A stretch of DNA of 64,000 nucleotides from Macrotis lagotis (taxonomy: Eukaryota > Chordata > Mammalia > Peramelemorphia > Peramelidae): the NCBI RefSeq assembly GCF_037893015.1, contig NC_133661.1, positions 221,613,193 to 221,677,192 of the forward strand, read 5' to 3'. Under the pieces are notes generated by a model. That model was given only the letters and a program-made list of their open reading frames with translations, did not search any database and was not told the DNA's origin. Position numbers and translations under genes: made by a program. Positions 47,826 through 60,656 of this stretch are shown piece by piece. How positions within the stretch are numbered: position 1 is the stretch's first letter; the number at the start of each line of letters is the position of its first letter.

Positions 47826-48084
47826 CAAGGTCTCCTCATAATGAAATAATAAAAAATTAAAACCTGATAGTTTTTTGGGGGGGCGGGTTGAAACTATATG
47901 AAAACTAACAAGCCATCATTCAATTTTTAAAAACTCAAATTGCTAAAATAATAAGAAATTGTAGAAAATTATGAAATCAAGAAAATTATCAGATACAATA
48001 TTTTTGCTCTTAACTCAAAATTCTATATAGTATGAATAAAATTATGGCAAAGAACAGTTTTTTGCCAATAAAAATGAGAACATA

Positions 48085-48335
48085 AATGATTATTGTTATT
48101 CTTGTTGTTCAGACATCTTAGTTGTGTCTGATTCTTTGTGACCCCATTTGGAGTATTCTTGGCAAAGATACTGGAATGTTTTGACATTTTCTTCTCCAGT
48201 TCATTTTACAAATGAGGAAATAGAGACAGAGTTGTGACTTGCTCAAAATCAAATATCTAATAAGTGTGTGAGGCTGGATTTGAACTCATATTCTTCAGTG
48301 CCAATGTTCTCTCCATTGTACCACCTAATGCCAAA
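48085..48335 (-). mobile_element. MON1/MAR1-like CORE-SINE, antisense
   Basis: TGTGTCTGATTCTTTGTGAC, CTTGGCAAAGATACTGGAAT, TTCTTCTCCAGTTCATTTTA and CTCCATTGTACCACCTAATG follow this SINE's complete antisense order. Confidence 0.85.
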
Positions 48336-49140
48336 AGTAAAAAGAGGATCACTTATAACAATATAAAATACCAGAACTGACAAAATTAGAAATATGGCAA
48401 ATAGAACAATCAATCTCAGAGAGAGAAATCAGGCAAGTCAGTAACAAATGTCCCACAAATATATCCCCCAAACTACATGGATTTATGAGTGAATTTTTCC
48501 ACAACTATAAAATATTTAATTCATTAAATATTCAAAGCATTCTATGAGGAGGCATGAATTCAAAAAAAAATAAAATAAATGACTTTATCCCTGCCTCCCA
48601 GAAACTTATTAAGGTAACAGAAGGTTGACATATATTGGGTGAGGGAAGAGATAGTAAAGGGGGGGGGGGGCAAGTATGGACAATAAACCAGCAAAGGAAA
48701 CTTGAGAAGTAGTCAGGTTGATGGGAGAGGAACCAGGTTAGAGCTGAGTCACAAAAATCCAGAAGTCATCTCCTCTCACCACTCAATTATGGGAAAAGAT
48801 GGGGGATGGCATAAAGAGAAAAGTCTCCAAAGGTATCAAACACTACATATAATGTTTAGGGGTTCTGGTATATTGTTCAGTTTTTCCAATTGTTTTTCTT
48901 CTCTTACTCCTGTTTTTCTTTTTTTATGAAAAATTTTTATGAAAAATAAAATTCCATACAGATCTCTGAAAATGGAAAGAGGGAGAGATGCTAAGGAAAA
49001 TGGAGAAGATGTAAGAACAAGAAAAAAAATCAATAAAAATCTACTTTAAAAAACATGACAATGGTAATATTAGAAAAAATATCAGTCAACTAGTGATATT
49101 GGGAGAAAAATTACCAAGGATTAAGATGTGTGTTGGTCAT
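48336..49140. other. TC2N intron, unassigned, with a 12-G run
   Basis: Contains a G12 run at 48659-48670. No clear family or gene. Confidence 0.4.
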
Positions 49141-49330
49141 GACTAATATTTAAATATATTAAACATAATTGATTGTACATGGACAATTTTTACCAGATTG
49201 TTTGCTGCCATAAGGAAGAAGGAGGGAAGGGAGGAAGGAGGGAAATGGGGGGTTAGAAAAATTCAGAATTCATAAACTTGTAAATGGATGAATGTTGAAA
49301 ACTACCTTTGCCTACAATTTAAAAAAAAAT
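49141..49330 (+). mobile_element. L1 3' end fragment
   Basis: ATTGATTGTACATGGACAAT, GATTGTTTGCTGCCATAAGG, the G-rich AAGGGAGGAAGGAGGG and ATGTTGAAAACTACCTTTGC are the L1 3'UTR order. Confidence 0.75.
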
Positions 49331-49344
49331 TTAAAATGTGTGTT

Positions 49345-49545
49345 GCTGCAGTGGATTGACTGTTGGGGCTCATGACTAGCTGTGTGATCTTGGCAAGTCA
49401 CTTAATCCTGTTTGCCTCAGTTTCCTCATCTCTAAAATGAGTTAGAGAAGAAAATGGCAAAGCACTCCAATATCTTTGCCAAGAAAACCCCAAAATGGGG
49501 TTACAAAGAATCATACTCAACTGATATAACTGAACAAGTGAGCAA
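49345..49545 (+). mobile_element. MON1/MAR1-like CORE-SINE
   Basis: CTAGCTGTGTGATCTTGGCA, TTGCCTCAGTTTCCTCATCT, GGCAAAGCACTCCAATATCT and CCCCAAAATGGGGTTACAAA. The head is shortened. Confidence 0.85.
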
Positions 49546-50555
49546 GATATTATAGGAGGCAAGCAGTCTTGGCAGTATCTTTTAAGCATTTGGCTGTAAT
49601 AGAGACATAAGATTATAATCTGAAGGGATGGCAGCCAAGTGAAGAATTAAAGGGAGATTTGGACATGTATATAAGTAACAAATAAGGGAAAGAGACTGAA
49701 GTCAGTAGATAAGATGATTAAAAAGAAACAGAATAACTGAAGGGGAAAGCTCCTAGAGAAGACAGGTAGAAGTCTTTGCACAAGAAGTATCACTTCTTGC
49801 TCAGAGAATGGAGTAAAGATGAAAAAAACAGATAGATAATTAGATAAAGGGGCATTGAGATATGATTTAAGGAAAAAAGAAAAGGTGAGCTCCCAACAAA
49901 TGTCCTCTATTTTCTCAGTAAAGGTAGGAGTTGAGGTCATCTGCTAGGAAACAAAAGGGAGAGCTTAAGGGGGGGGGGGGGGAGCTGCAAGGAGTAATAA
50001 AAAAAATAAATAAAAGGATTGTTATGCATCAGTGAGAGTCCAGGTGCAATTACATAACAAATTTATGGTGGAAAACAGTCAGCAAGGTTTTTTGACTTCC
50101 TCCAACAGTGTGCTGAAACAGGCAAGGAGGAACAGACACAACAAATAGCAGAGGTAATCAAGAGTTGTGGTTTGGCAAGACAAGAAGATAAGGGGGGGTT
50201 GGGACGAATTCTAGGAAATAGGATCACAAAACTGGCTTACTATAGTCCAGATGGTGAAGGGAGATAAATAAGGCTATAATACAGGTAATGGAGTGGAAAA
50301 ACAGAGATACATGATGACTGAACATCATGGGAATTTTAAGACTAGATTTAAGAGTGAAAATAAGTGGAGAACAGAAAGTTATGATCAGAAAGAGAAATTT
50401 CAGAATTCAGGATTATAAAGGTAACAAAATTAGGGGTAAGAATGAAATATAAGATGGGATCATCCCTAAGGTCTTTTGGAGAGGGAGCTCTCTATCACTG
50501 GATTTCTGGATGTTAATGACCTGAAAGACTAGAATGTTTAAGGGAAAAACAACAG
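49546..50555. other. Unclassified purine-rich repeat-like sequence in TC2N intron
   Basis: Long purine-rich text with a G14 run (49969-49982), and phrases such as ACTATAGTCCAGATGGTGAA and GGAGAGGGAGCTCTCTATCA that look like an old interspersed element. The family is not known to me. Positions 50330-50411 reappear inverted at 51692-51773. Confidence 0.45.
50330..50411. repeat. Left arm of an 82-bp inverted repeat
   Basis: Reverse complement of 51692-51773 with four mismatches by eye. Confidence 0.93.
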
Positions 50556-51660
50556 GTGTAAATAATTAGAGATATTTACTATTCATGGTGGGGCTATGCC
50601 AATACAATAAAAACTATGATGCTTTCCAAAACTGATTTAGAAATTAAGGTATTGAGTAGATACTTTTTAAAAACTATACAATATAAAGAAAAAATCATTT
50701 AGAAGAACAAAGTAAATTTTCAAGAGCAATGCAAGAAAAAGCAAATAAAGAGATCATGGCATTACCAAACCCTCAACAAACAATTGTCAACAAAACTACT
50801 TGAAACTGGTTAAAACACATAAAAATATATTAATGGAACAGACTGTTTAAATAAGCAAAAAAAAATGTCACCAAAAACAGTAGTCTAGTGATTGATAAAT
50901 CCAAAAACATAATTTACCAGGGAATAACTGCCTTTTAACAACTGCCGAGAGAACCAGAAATAGACCTGCTAACACCACAATCTACAATAAGTTTAAAATG
51001 AAAATGTAATCCTAGAAGAAACTAAGATACAGTCCTTTTTATTACTCTGACAGTGGAAGAATTCTTAACCAAACAAGGAAGAATATACATTATAAAAAAT
51101 AAAAACAATAATTCTAACTATGTGCAATTAAGAAATCTGGATACAAATCAAATCAATGAAGATCTAATTCAAAGAGAAAGGATGAGTGTAGGGAAATTTA
51201 TTTGCATTGAATCTTATCAATAAAAGTCTAATCCAAAATATATAGGACTTGATATAAATAAAAAACATCATTCTATAAAAGGCAAGTGGTCAATTGATGT
51301 AAACAGATTTTAAAATAAGAACTGCAAACCAGATGAGCATATAAAATCCTGTCAAAAATCACTAATGGTAAAGATAAATATAAATCAAAACTCTGCTATT
51401 TCACCTTATTCTAATCAAACTGAAAAATGTGAAAACATATGAGAACATTCATATTGTGGAAACAATGGGAAGACAAGTATTTTGATGGGGAGATGTGAAC
51501 TGATCCAGTCATTCTGAATTTCAATTTGGAACCATGCAAGAAAAGTAACTAAATTATCCATTCCCTTTGACCCAGTAATCCATCATATCCCAAAAAAAGT
51601 CAAGAAGAAATAAAGTTCTGATATGTACCCAAATAAAAGTGCCCCATGTGGCAGCAATAA
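50556..51660 (+). mobile_element. Old L1 ORF2 C-terminal/3' fragment, sense
   Basis: Degenerate text follows L1 order: AATGGAACAGACTGTTTAAA (like 5337), ATTGATAAATCCAAAAACAT, GAATTCTTAACCAAACAAGG, and near 51530-51600 AATTTGGAACCATGCAAGAA and CCCTTTGACCCAGTAATCCA. Confidence 0.7.
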
Positions 51661-51691
51661 CTGCAATTTAATTCTTTAACTGTTTATATTA

Positions 51692-51773
51692 CCTGAATTC
51701 TGAAATTTCTCTTTCTGATCATAACTTCCTGTTCTCCATATATTTTCACTCTTAAATCTATTCTTAAAATTCC
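51692..51773. repeat. Right arm of an 82-bp inverted repeat
   Basis: Pairs with 50330-50411; the spacer is about 1.28 kb and consists largely of L1 sequence. Confidence 0.93.
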
Positions 51774-52490
51774 TACCTATTTATGGGAAATAGTTTTGAA
51801 AACTATAAATGTAAATTAAAAAAACAAGAATGGGAATAAAAATGGAAATATTTGTATGAATTAATCCAAAATGAAATAAGTATAACTAACAAAATTATTA
51901 CTACAATAACGCTAATGAAAAGATCACTTTTTGAAACTGAAATCTGAGTAACAGGAAAATGAGTGAAAATTTTGGGAAAGAGATTAAAAGAATCTAGTTA
52001 TTTCCTCATAACAGAGGGTTGTATTATTAAAAGCATTTTATATGTGTGTGTATATATTTATGTGTATATATGTAAATGTGTGTTTATGTATATGTATATA
52101 TCTAGATATATCCACAAATATACATATAAATACACATATATATTATTGTCAGAAAAGTATTCTGCATCAAACATTTTTCTTGTTCATTTGTTCTTGAAAA
52201 GAAGAAGTTAATCAGGAAATGGAGTAAGAAATTAATGTAAAGATAAAAGATCAATAAAATGTTTAACAATGTTTAATAAAATTTTTAACAAAATCTACAT
52301 ATATAGTGAAGTATGAGTCTGACAACAGTGGCTAGATAAAAAAGAAAGTTGAGAAATAAGGAATAAACTTAAGAAAGCAAAGAAAGTGACCTTAGATATT
52401 GGCAAATTACTGCAAAAAGGACCTGGAGCAGAAGAGACAGACAAGATGGGGTGAACTTTAAGAAGAATGGTTTGGTTACCAATGTAAAGC
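51774..52490. other. TC2N intron, partly L1-like and low complexity
   Basis: 51785-51960 resembles decayed L1 3' sequence. 52038-52145 is alternating TG/TA/CA low-complexity DNA. The rest is unassigned. Confidence 0.4.
52038..52145. repeat. Alternating TA/TG low-complexity tract
   Basis: Imperfect TATATGTGTGTGTATATA units, followed by ACATATAAATACACATATAT, which is partly self-complementary to them. Confidence 0.85.
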
Positions 52491-52493
52491 CTA

Positions 52494-52627
52494 GGGCAGC
52501 TAGGTGTGCAGTGGATAGAGCACCAGTCCTGGAGACAGGAGGACCTGACCTCAAATCTGATCTCAGATACTTAATAATTACCTAGCTATGTAACCTTGTG
52601 CTTAACCCCATTGCCTTGCAAAAAAAT
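52494..52627 (+). mobile_element. WSINE1-type SINE, slightly shortened
   Basis: GGGCAGCTAGGTGTGCAGTG to CATTGCCTTGCAAAAAAA. Target duplication AATGTAAAGCCTA (52481-52493) and AATGTAAAGTCTA (52628-52640). Confidence 0.92.
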
Positions 52628-52640
52628 AATGTAAAGTCTA

Positions 52641-52800
52641 TAGCAGATTGCTTTCTGTCAGGGGGAGGGGGAGAAGGGGGAGAAAAATTGTAAAACTGAA
52701 AACCTTGCAAAAAAAATGATTGGTAAAAACTACTATCGTGTGTAATTGGTAAAACAAAATATTTTAATAAAAAAATGGTTGTTGAGTAATGAAAAATGAC
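52641..52800 (+). mobile_element. L1 3' end fragment
   Basis: GCAGATTGCTTTCTGTCAGG, G-rich stretch and GTAATTGGTAAAACAAAATA are an L1 3'UTR end. The SINE to its left split it. Confidence 0.65.
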
Positions 52801-52854
52801 AAAAAAGGAATCTGTCCTCTCCTCCTTCTGATCCACTGTGTCATCAGATATGAG

Positions 52855-53018
52855 AGAGACTTAAGTTCAAATTCAACCTCAACACTTACCTTAATGTGAT
52901 CTTGGTCAAACTTAACCTCAATTTACCCAGCATTGTTGGGAGAATCAAGTGAGATAATAATTCATAGTCATTCACAGAGTGCCTGGCACTTAGCACTGCA
53001 ACAAGAAAAACTAGCTAC
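52855..53018 (+). repeat. MIR-family CORE-SINE
   Basis: AAGTTCAAATTCAACCTCAA, ATCAAGTGAGATAATAATTC and GAGTGCCTGGCACTTAGCAC. Confidence 0.75.

Positions 53019-53060
<42 letters not shown>
53019..53060. repeat. (ATT)n microsatellite
   Basis: Fourteen uninterrupted units following the MIR 3' end, where such tails often expand. Confidence 0.97.
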
Positions 53061-54345
53061 GTCAGACACTGCCATGGGTGCTGAGAAGACAAATACAAAA
53101 GTGAGATAGTCATTAAGTTTACATTCTAATAGAACATAATGCATCTACAGAAAAAGGCACCAGGAAAAGGGTTTTGTTCTAGAACTTAGGGATTGTGAGT
53201 AGAGCCAAAGGGAAGTTAATTATCATGCCAACTCTTGTAGTGGTGATATTGATTTTATATTATGGCCAGGCCAGAAAGTAGAAAGAGGTAGAGAAGATAT
53301 GCAGAGATAAGTTGCCCAGGAAAAATGCCTGGTTTCCTGATAGAAGACATATACTACATGATCCAGGGTCAGATATAATAGCTTAATTGAATTTTCACTC
53401 ACCTACCAACCTATCAGAATAGTAGCTCACCCCCAGGACAGATTTTCCAAGGAAAAGGGATACACTTCCTCAAGATGATGAGGCTGACTGGAGATCTGGT
53501 TGCTTTTCTCAGTGGGGAAGAGGAAACAGTAACTGCAGGATAGGGGGCAAGTCAATCAGGTAAACTCTGGCTTCATCGGAAATGACATACTAAAAGGAGC
53601 AATTATAATGTGGGGAATATCCATACTTCTACACAGATCCTAATACAGAAAAAGAAAAGTGTAGAGTTGGAAAGATTTCTCTCATCTCTCATCTTAACAG
53701 AAGAGTTCATAGAGTTAGAGGTGGAAGGGACCAAGTCGAACAGTTCATCCAATATATCAGCTCAAACAACCTAAGAAGAACTGATTAGTAAACTTTTAGT
53801 GGAAACATGAACACCTCAGAAATTGGCATATATACAATAAATCAGGGCTTGATTTTTTTTGTAGCTTGAGTTTTTAAAAAAGCAATGGAGAAAATGTTAA
53901 TAATGTAGATTAAATTTAAGAATGCCATGCCTTTTTAGAAAGCTAGTCATTAAACACTTTCCAGCATACTGCTGCCTCTAGTGATGATGAACTCATTATT
54001 TCCAAAGACAGCCAATTGCACTCAGCTCTAATTTTTAGAAAAAATTCCCTCACATAGAGCCAAAATTAGCTTTTCTGTCCAGATCTATGATTTCATGTCA
54101 GTGAGGTAATTCCCTCTACCAATTGTTCTGTAACTTATTCTCTTCCAAACCTTGCCAAATTAGAGAAGGAAAATTTTCCTCCCTATCTGTCCCTTTTGTG
54201 AACCTGTCTGCCAACATACTATATCAATAAAAGTATAATTAAAATATTATAATAATAATTATGTTAAATATAATAATTATATAATCAAATAAAATTATAT
54301 AATAATAAATTATAATTAAAAAATAAAGTAGCTGATTTTTTTTTT
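53061..54345. other. TC2N intron, mostly unassigned
   Basis: 53700-53760 has a MIR-like scrap (TTAGAGGTGGAAGGGACCAA). 54230-54335 is nearly pure A/T. No exon supported. Confidence 0.45.
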
Positions 54346-54349
54346 ACCT

Positions 54350-54500
54350 TATGATTAAAGAATACTTTCACATTCTTTACCTCATTTGGTCCACAAATAC
54401 TCCTATAAAGAAGGCTGTCCAGGGACTGGCATGCTCATTTTACTTACAAAGAAACTGAAGATTAGAAAGCTTAAACAACCTGTCTAAAGATATATGGTAA
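54350..54500 (-). repeat. MIR-family fragment, antisense
   Basis: CTCATTTTACTTACAAAGAA, ACTGAAGATTAGAAAGCTTA and AACCTGTCTAAAGATATATG. Confidence 0.65.
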
Positions 54501-54504
54501 GCTA

Positions 54505-54805
54505 GGACAATGTTATCCCCATTCAAAGGAAGAAAAACAAAACAAAATGAAACTTTGAGAATCTCATGAACACTTTATAAAAATTATCTCTTATGTTTCT
54601 CCCTTAATCCTAATTCCTCACACCAAAAATGACTAATCTGTAAACATGTTTATCAAAAATTTGTGTGTACAATGTTAGCCTGACTGTTTAACCATGAAGG
54701 GGAGAGGGTGGGAAGGGAGGATGGAAGAGAATTTTGTAACTTAAAAATATACATATGTATATGGATAAATGTTGAAAAAATTTTTTAATAAAATAAAAAT
54801 TAAAA
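54505..54805 (+). mobile_element. L1-type 3'-end element, uninterrupted paralogue of 16263-16835
   Basis: TGTTATCCCCATTCAAAGGA, AACACTTTATAAAAATTATC, CTGTAAACATGTTTATCAAA, GGGAGGATGGAAGAGAATTT and AATAAAATAAAA tail. It lacks the SINE found in the 16-kb copy. Confidence 0.8.
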
Positions 54806-54949
54806 AACCAAATATGTATGATAGCAAATATAAGAAACAAACTTACATCTTCTGACTCCATTTCCCAGTTCTATTTCTATTATACTGTTCTGCCTATAAG
54901 AATGTTTGAGAGTAGGACTAACAAAATCAAATTTTTCTTATTTTTTAAA

Positions 54950-55125
54950 AGAAATGTTACCTGATTTTATTCTCACATCAATTCTGAAAGATAAGTGCTA
55001 CTATTATCTAAATTTTACAAATGAGAAAACTGAGGCAAACAGGTTAAGGGACCTGAACTCAGGTCTTTCTACCTTCAGCTCCAATGCTTTCCACTGGATT
55101 CCTTGGTTGCCTCATCTACTACATT
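54950..55125 (-). repeat. MIR-family CORE-SINE, antisense
   Basis: TTATTCTCACATCAATTCTG, ACAAATGAGAAAACTGAGGC and CAATGCTTTCCACTGGATTC. Confidence 0.75.
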
Positions 55126-55311
55126 TCCTTAATTAAAATGTGATATACTAAAGTGATGTCAAGTCTCCTTCAAAATCCTCATAATTGTGCAACTACATCC
55201 ACCCTTTCTTCTGATTAAACTGCCTCACTTCAAGCATTATTATTCAAGATTAAAATACTTTGGGAGTTTTTTAGTTAATGGTATTATAACCTTGTTTTCT
55301 ACTATTTTATT

Positions 55312-55485
55312 TTTTTTGTTTTGTTTTTTTGTTTTTTAGGTTTTTTGGCAAGGCAAACGGGGTTAAGTGGCTTGCCCAAGGCCACACAGCTAGGTAATTA
55401 TTAAGTGTCTGAGAACGGACTTGAACCCAGGTACTCCTGACTCCAGGGCCGGTGCTTTATCCACTACACCACCTAGCCGCCCCCC
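55312..55485 (-). mobile_element. WSINE1-type SINE, antisense, CpG-rich (young)
   Basis: AGGCAAACGGGGTTAAGTGG to CACCTAGCCGCCCC with several intact CpGs. Target duplication TTCTACTATTTTATT (55297-55311) and TTCTACTATTTTTATT (55486-55501). Confidence 0.94.
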
Positions 55486-55501
55486 TTCTACTATTTTTAT
55501 T

Positions 55502-56155
55502 GCAAACATATTATTCCATAAGTTTTTTTGACTAAATAAATTTTTATATATAAAACAGATCATGATTTCAAACACTGAAACTTAGAGCTCTTCTAGAAAT
55601 ATGTTTAGACATTTAGAATAGACCATATATCTGAGACTTCCTGTAATGAGAAACTAGAGAAGATATAATATATATGCTATGTCATTCAGTGAAGAACCCT
55701 GAAGTAGTTAAGGGCTTTTAAGGGGTCCCTTGAATGTGTTTTTTTTTTTTGAGTAGCCTAACTTTCCAGAAACGCTGGACCCAAAAAAAGCATGCAAGCG
55801 ACCCAAAATGTGTCAAAGAGAACTAACTCTGCCCTCCCTGCCAACAACTGGATATTTGTGGCTTACACCACAAATTGGATTCCCTATACATGCTCTGGAG
55901 ACAAGACAGACACCAACCAGTCTGTGCCGGGACTAGGAAAATACTTGTGTAGGCGGGGTCCTTTGCAGATAAGCAGACCCTCATATCTTCATATTTTCTC
56001 CTAGTAGGTCTCAAGAGAAAAGAATAGGGTCTTTGCCATTACCTTGTTCCTCCATTTCAGGAGGGGTTACTATACTTTTCCTCTTCCATGCCATGTCCTT
56101 TCCTATTTTTTCCTCCTTTTGTGGTACTGTCATAAATATACAAACTTCTATAAGG
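55502..56155. other. TC2N intron, unassigned; GC-richer block at 55750-56010
   Basis: The block contains several CpGs in an AT-rich intron and a 70-codon open stretch (55792-56001) with no recognised domain. Confidence 0.4.
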
Positions 56156-56159
56156 GCTT

Positions 56160-56300
56160 GTGAACTCTGTGTCCTCATCTGTGCAACAGGAATATTACCT
56201 GTCTTGTTTACCTTACAGAAGGTCTTTTGAATCTCAAATGTGATATACTATGGGAAAATATTTTGTAAATTATAAAGTACTGCATAAATTCAAGTTATTA
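56160..56300 (+). repeat. MIR-family 3' part
   Basis: TGTCCTCATCTGTGCAACAG, AATATTTTGTAAATTATAAA and GTACTGCATAAATTCAAGTT. Confidence 0.7.
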
Positions 56301-56384
56301 TTGTGAAAGGATGAAAAACTAAGAATTAGTTTTGCCTAACTAGGTAAGAATGAGTGTTGACTTGCCAAGCAACTAGGTTATAGG

Positions 56385-56790
56385 GAAGAGAGGGCTGGAC
56401 TTGGAATTAAAAAGAAAGACCTGAATTCAAATTTAACCTCAAACACAAATTAGCTATGTGGCCTTGGGTAAGTCATTTGCCCAATATCTGCTTTACTTTG
56501 CTCATTTCTACAAATGGTTTTATTAATAGTACCTACCTCCTGGGGTTGGTGCGAGGATAAAATGAGTTATTATTTTTTTTTTAGGTTTTAGCAAGGCAAA
56601 TGGGGTTAAGTGGCTTGCCCAAGGCCACACAGCTAGTGTCTGACGCCATATTTGAACTCAGGTACTCTTGACTCCAGGGCCAGTGCTCTATCTACTGTGC
56701 CACCTAGCTGTCCCATGAGTTAATATTTTTAAAGCTTTTTGCAAACACTAAAATGCTACATAAATGCTAGCTACTATTATTATCTATGGA
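56385..56790 (+). mobile_element. MIR-family CORE-SINE, split by a WSINE1-type SINE
   Basis: GAGGGCTGGACTTGGAATTA, GCCTTGGGTAAGTCATTTGC, ACCTACCTCCTGGGGTTGGT, then after the insertion AAAGCTTTTTGCAAACACTA and ACATAAATGCTAGCTACTAT. Confidence 0.85.
56578..56714 (-). mobile_element. WSINE1-type SINE, antisense, inside MIR
   Basis: TAGGTTTTAGCAAGGCAAAT to CACCTAGCTGTCCC. Target duplication ATGAGTTATTATTTTT (56562-56577) and ATGAGTTAATATTTTT (56715-56730), which is MIR sequence. Confidence 0.93.
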
Positions 56791-58535
<1,745 letters not shown>

Positions 58536-58539
58536 AATA

Positions 58540-59260
58540 CTAAACATGAAATTGGAAAAATATATTAAAATATAATTGTTAATTTGGAATTATGCAATTA
58601 AAGAGATTAAAATGTCCATACCTTTTGACCTAAAGACTTCACTGCCAAACTTCGCTGACCCTAAGGAGGTCACTAACAGAAAGAAATGTTCCACATACAT
58701 CAAAATAGTCATAGTAGCATTTTTATGATGGCAAAAATATATAAATAAGTAAATGTGTACTGATTAAGGAATGACGAAAAAGAAATTGTGGCACATGAAT
58801 GGAATGAAATATTACTGTGCTATACGAAATAATGAACATAATGAATAAGAAGAAAGTAACTACATGAAGTGATACAACAAGAAGTAAGCTGGGGAAAACA
58901 ATAAACACACTGACTAACACAATGTAAACAAAAAAAGGACCAAAAATGAATGTCATGAAATTATGCAGAACAAGCTTGGGCTCAAAGAAGAGATAAAAGA
59001 TGAACCTGATTCTGACTCTTTTACAGAAATATAGGTCCACAGGTATACAGCACTGTGTATTAATATCAGATTTTTTTCTGATCAGTTATATCAGTGGATC
59101 AATTTTGCTAAGGTGAGGGCTTAGGGGAAGGGTTCATTCTTTGTTTATTTGTTATAAATCAAGGCACTCTAGAGGAGTAAGGAGATACAGTGAGAAATGT
59201 AGATGATATAAAAATAGAAGATATAAATAAAAAAACTTATTTTAAAAATATATTTTTCTA
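58540..59260 (+). mobile_element. Old L1 3' end, sense
   Basis: AATTTGGAATTATGCAATTA, ATGTCCATACCTTTTGACCT, AAGAAATTGTGGCACATGAA and TGGAATGAAATATTACTGTG correspond to the first L1 at about 6100-6330. The 3'UTR ends AAATAAAAAAACTTA. Confidence 0.8.
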
Positions 59261-59622
59261 GTTATGAGCTCTCGAACAAATGAAAAAACTGACAAAATTG
59301 TTCTCTTCTGGTATTCATAAATTCTTCATGGCTGAAAATGAATTCTGTATTTCCAATTTAAGCAGAATTTGAACAGATTATCATTATTATTACTATTATT
59401 AAAATAAGCTATGGTCAGAGGTTCATATAAAGAAAAACCTTCAATGACTAGCAAATATATAACATTAGTATGCTTTTACCAAATCTGACTTGTACAAAAC
59501 CTGAGTGAAGTTTGTAATCATGCTGGTAACTTTATGAATTTTTATCATCACATACTTTCCTAACCAAAAAAAAAAAATAGAAGTGTTATTTTTTTAAATT
59601 TTCTTTCAAAAATGTAAGCAGC
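59261..59622. other. Unassigned AT-rich sequence
   Basis: Nothing recognised. Confidence 0.4.
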
Positions 59623-59623
59623 A

Positions 59624-59782
59624 GGGGGGCAGGGAACCTAGGCATCACAAAAATAGAGCACTGGACCTCAAGTCAGTTGGACCCAAGTTCAAATTTGACT
59701 TCAGACACTTGATGTTTACTTAACCAGCTCTGTGACCTTGGGCAAGAGCTTAACCCCATTATCTTACAAAAAAACACAAAAA
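59624..59782 (+). mobile_element. WSINE1-type SINE, diverged
   Basis: GGGGGGCAGGGAACCTAGGC, TAGAGCACTGGACCTCAAGT and CCCCATTATCTTACAAAAAA. Flanks AATGTAAGCAGCA and AATGAAAGCAATA suggest a decayed target duplication. Confidence 0.8.
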
Positions 59783-60656
59783 AAATGAAAGCAATATGAG
59801 AAAAATTTCAAATAAAAAACTTTTCACAACTTAATTTCTTATAATTATAAACCTGTTATTTTCTTTTCTTCTTTCAGCAATATCTCATTTTAGTAAACAG
59901 TAAGATTAGATTCAGGCTGTACAGTAATACCCTAGAATTTTCAAAATTGTTACATATTGCCAATCATTTTAAATGCAAAAGGCAGGGGTAGAGCCAAGAT
60001 GGCAGCATGAAGGCAGGTTTTCCCAGAAACTCCTTCCCAAAAAAACTCCAAAAGCCATCAAATTATGACTCTAGCCAAAATTTAGAGGGGCACAGAAAGA
60101 CTGAGTGATACAATTTCCCAGTCTAAAATAACTTAGAAGTTCTGCAGGAAAGGCATGTTTCACCAGGACCAGGGGTTGGAAAAAAGCCATGACCACAGTG
60201 CAGCACAACCCAGGGATCAGCAGGAACAGCTTGAAGGGGCAGTGAGAGAACTCTGGGCACCAGAATGAGTGCGGAATGAGGAGCCCTGGCCTCAGAACAG
60301 CCCTGTGATGAGAACTTGCAGTGGGAATCTGGGAAGCCAGTCTGTACCTCCAGAACACAGCCCACAGAGGATAAGGGGGTAGGGGGACATTGCAGAAATC
60401 TCTCTGCTCTCCCTGGGGCAGGAATCTGCTGTTTGCCCACACACAGATCCAGGTTGCAGTTTGGCCTTCCATACTAAGATGGCCGAGCAGGGACCCTTCT
60501 CACAGTTTCAGGGAAGAGGGGAACCCCTGTGGTCATCTACACATCAAAGCACAGACAAGAGATCGTAAGACCTTCGGAGGAATAAAGGTCCCAGTGGGGT
60601 ATCCCCAAAAAACCCCAAAGCCTTGGAAGTATGGTAATTAATCATAGGCTGAAGAA

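Noticed and set aside
55792-56004. Open stretch of 70 codons as a possible gene
   Set aside because: No domain, no splice-compatible context and no repeat of the pattern elsewhere; treated as an unexplained block only.
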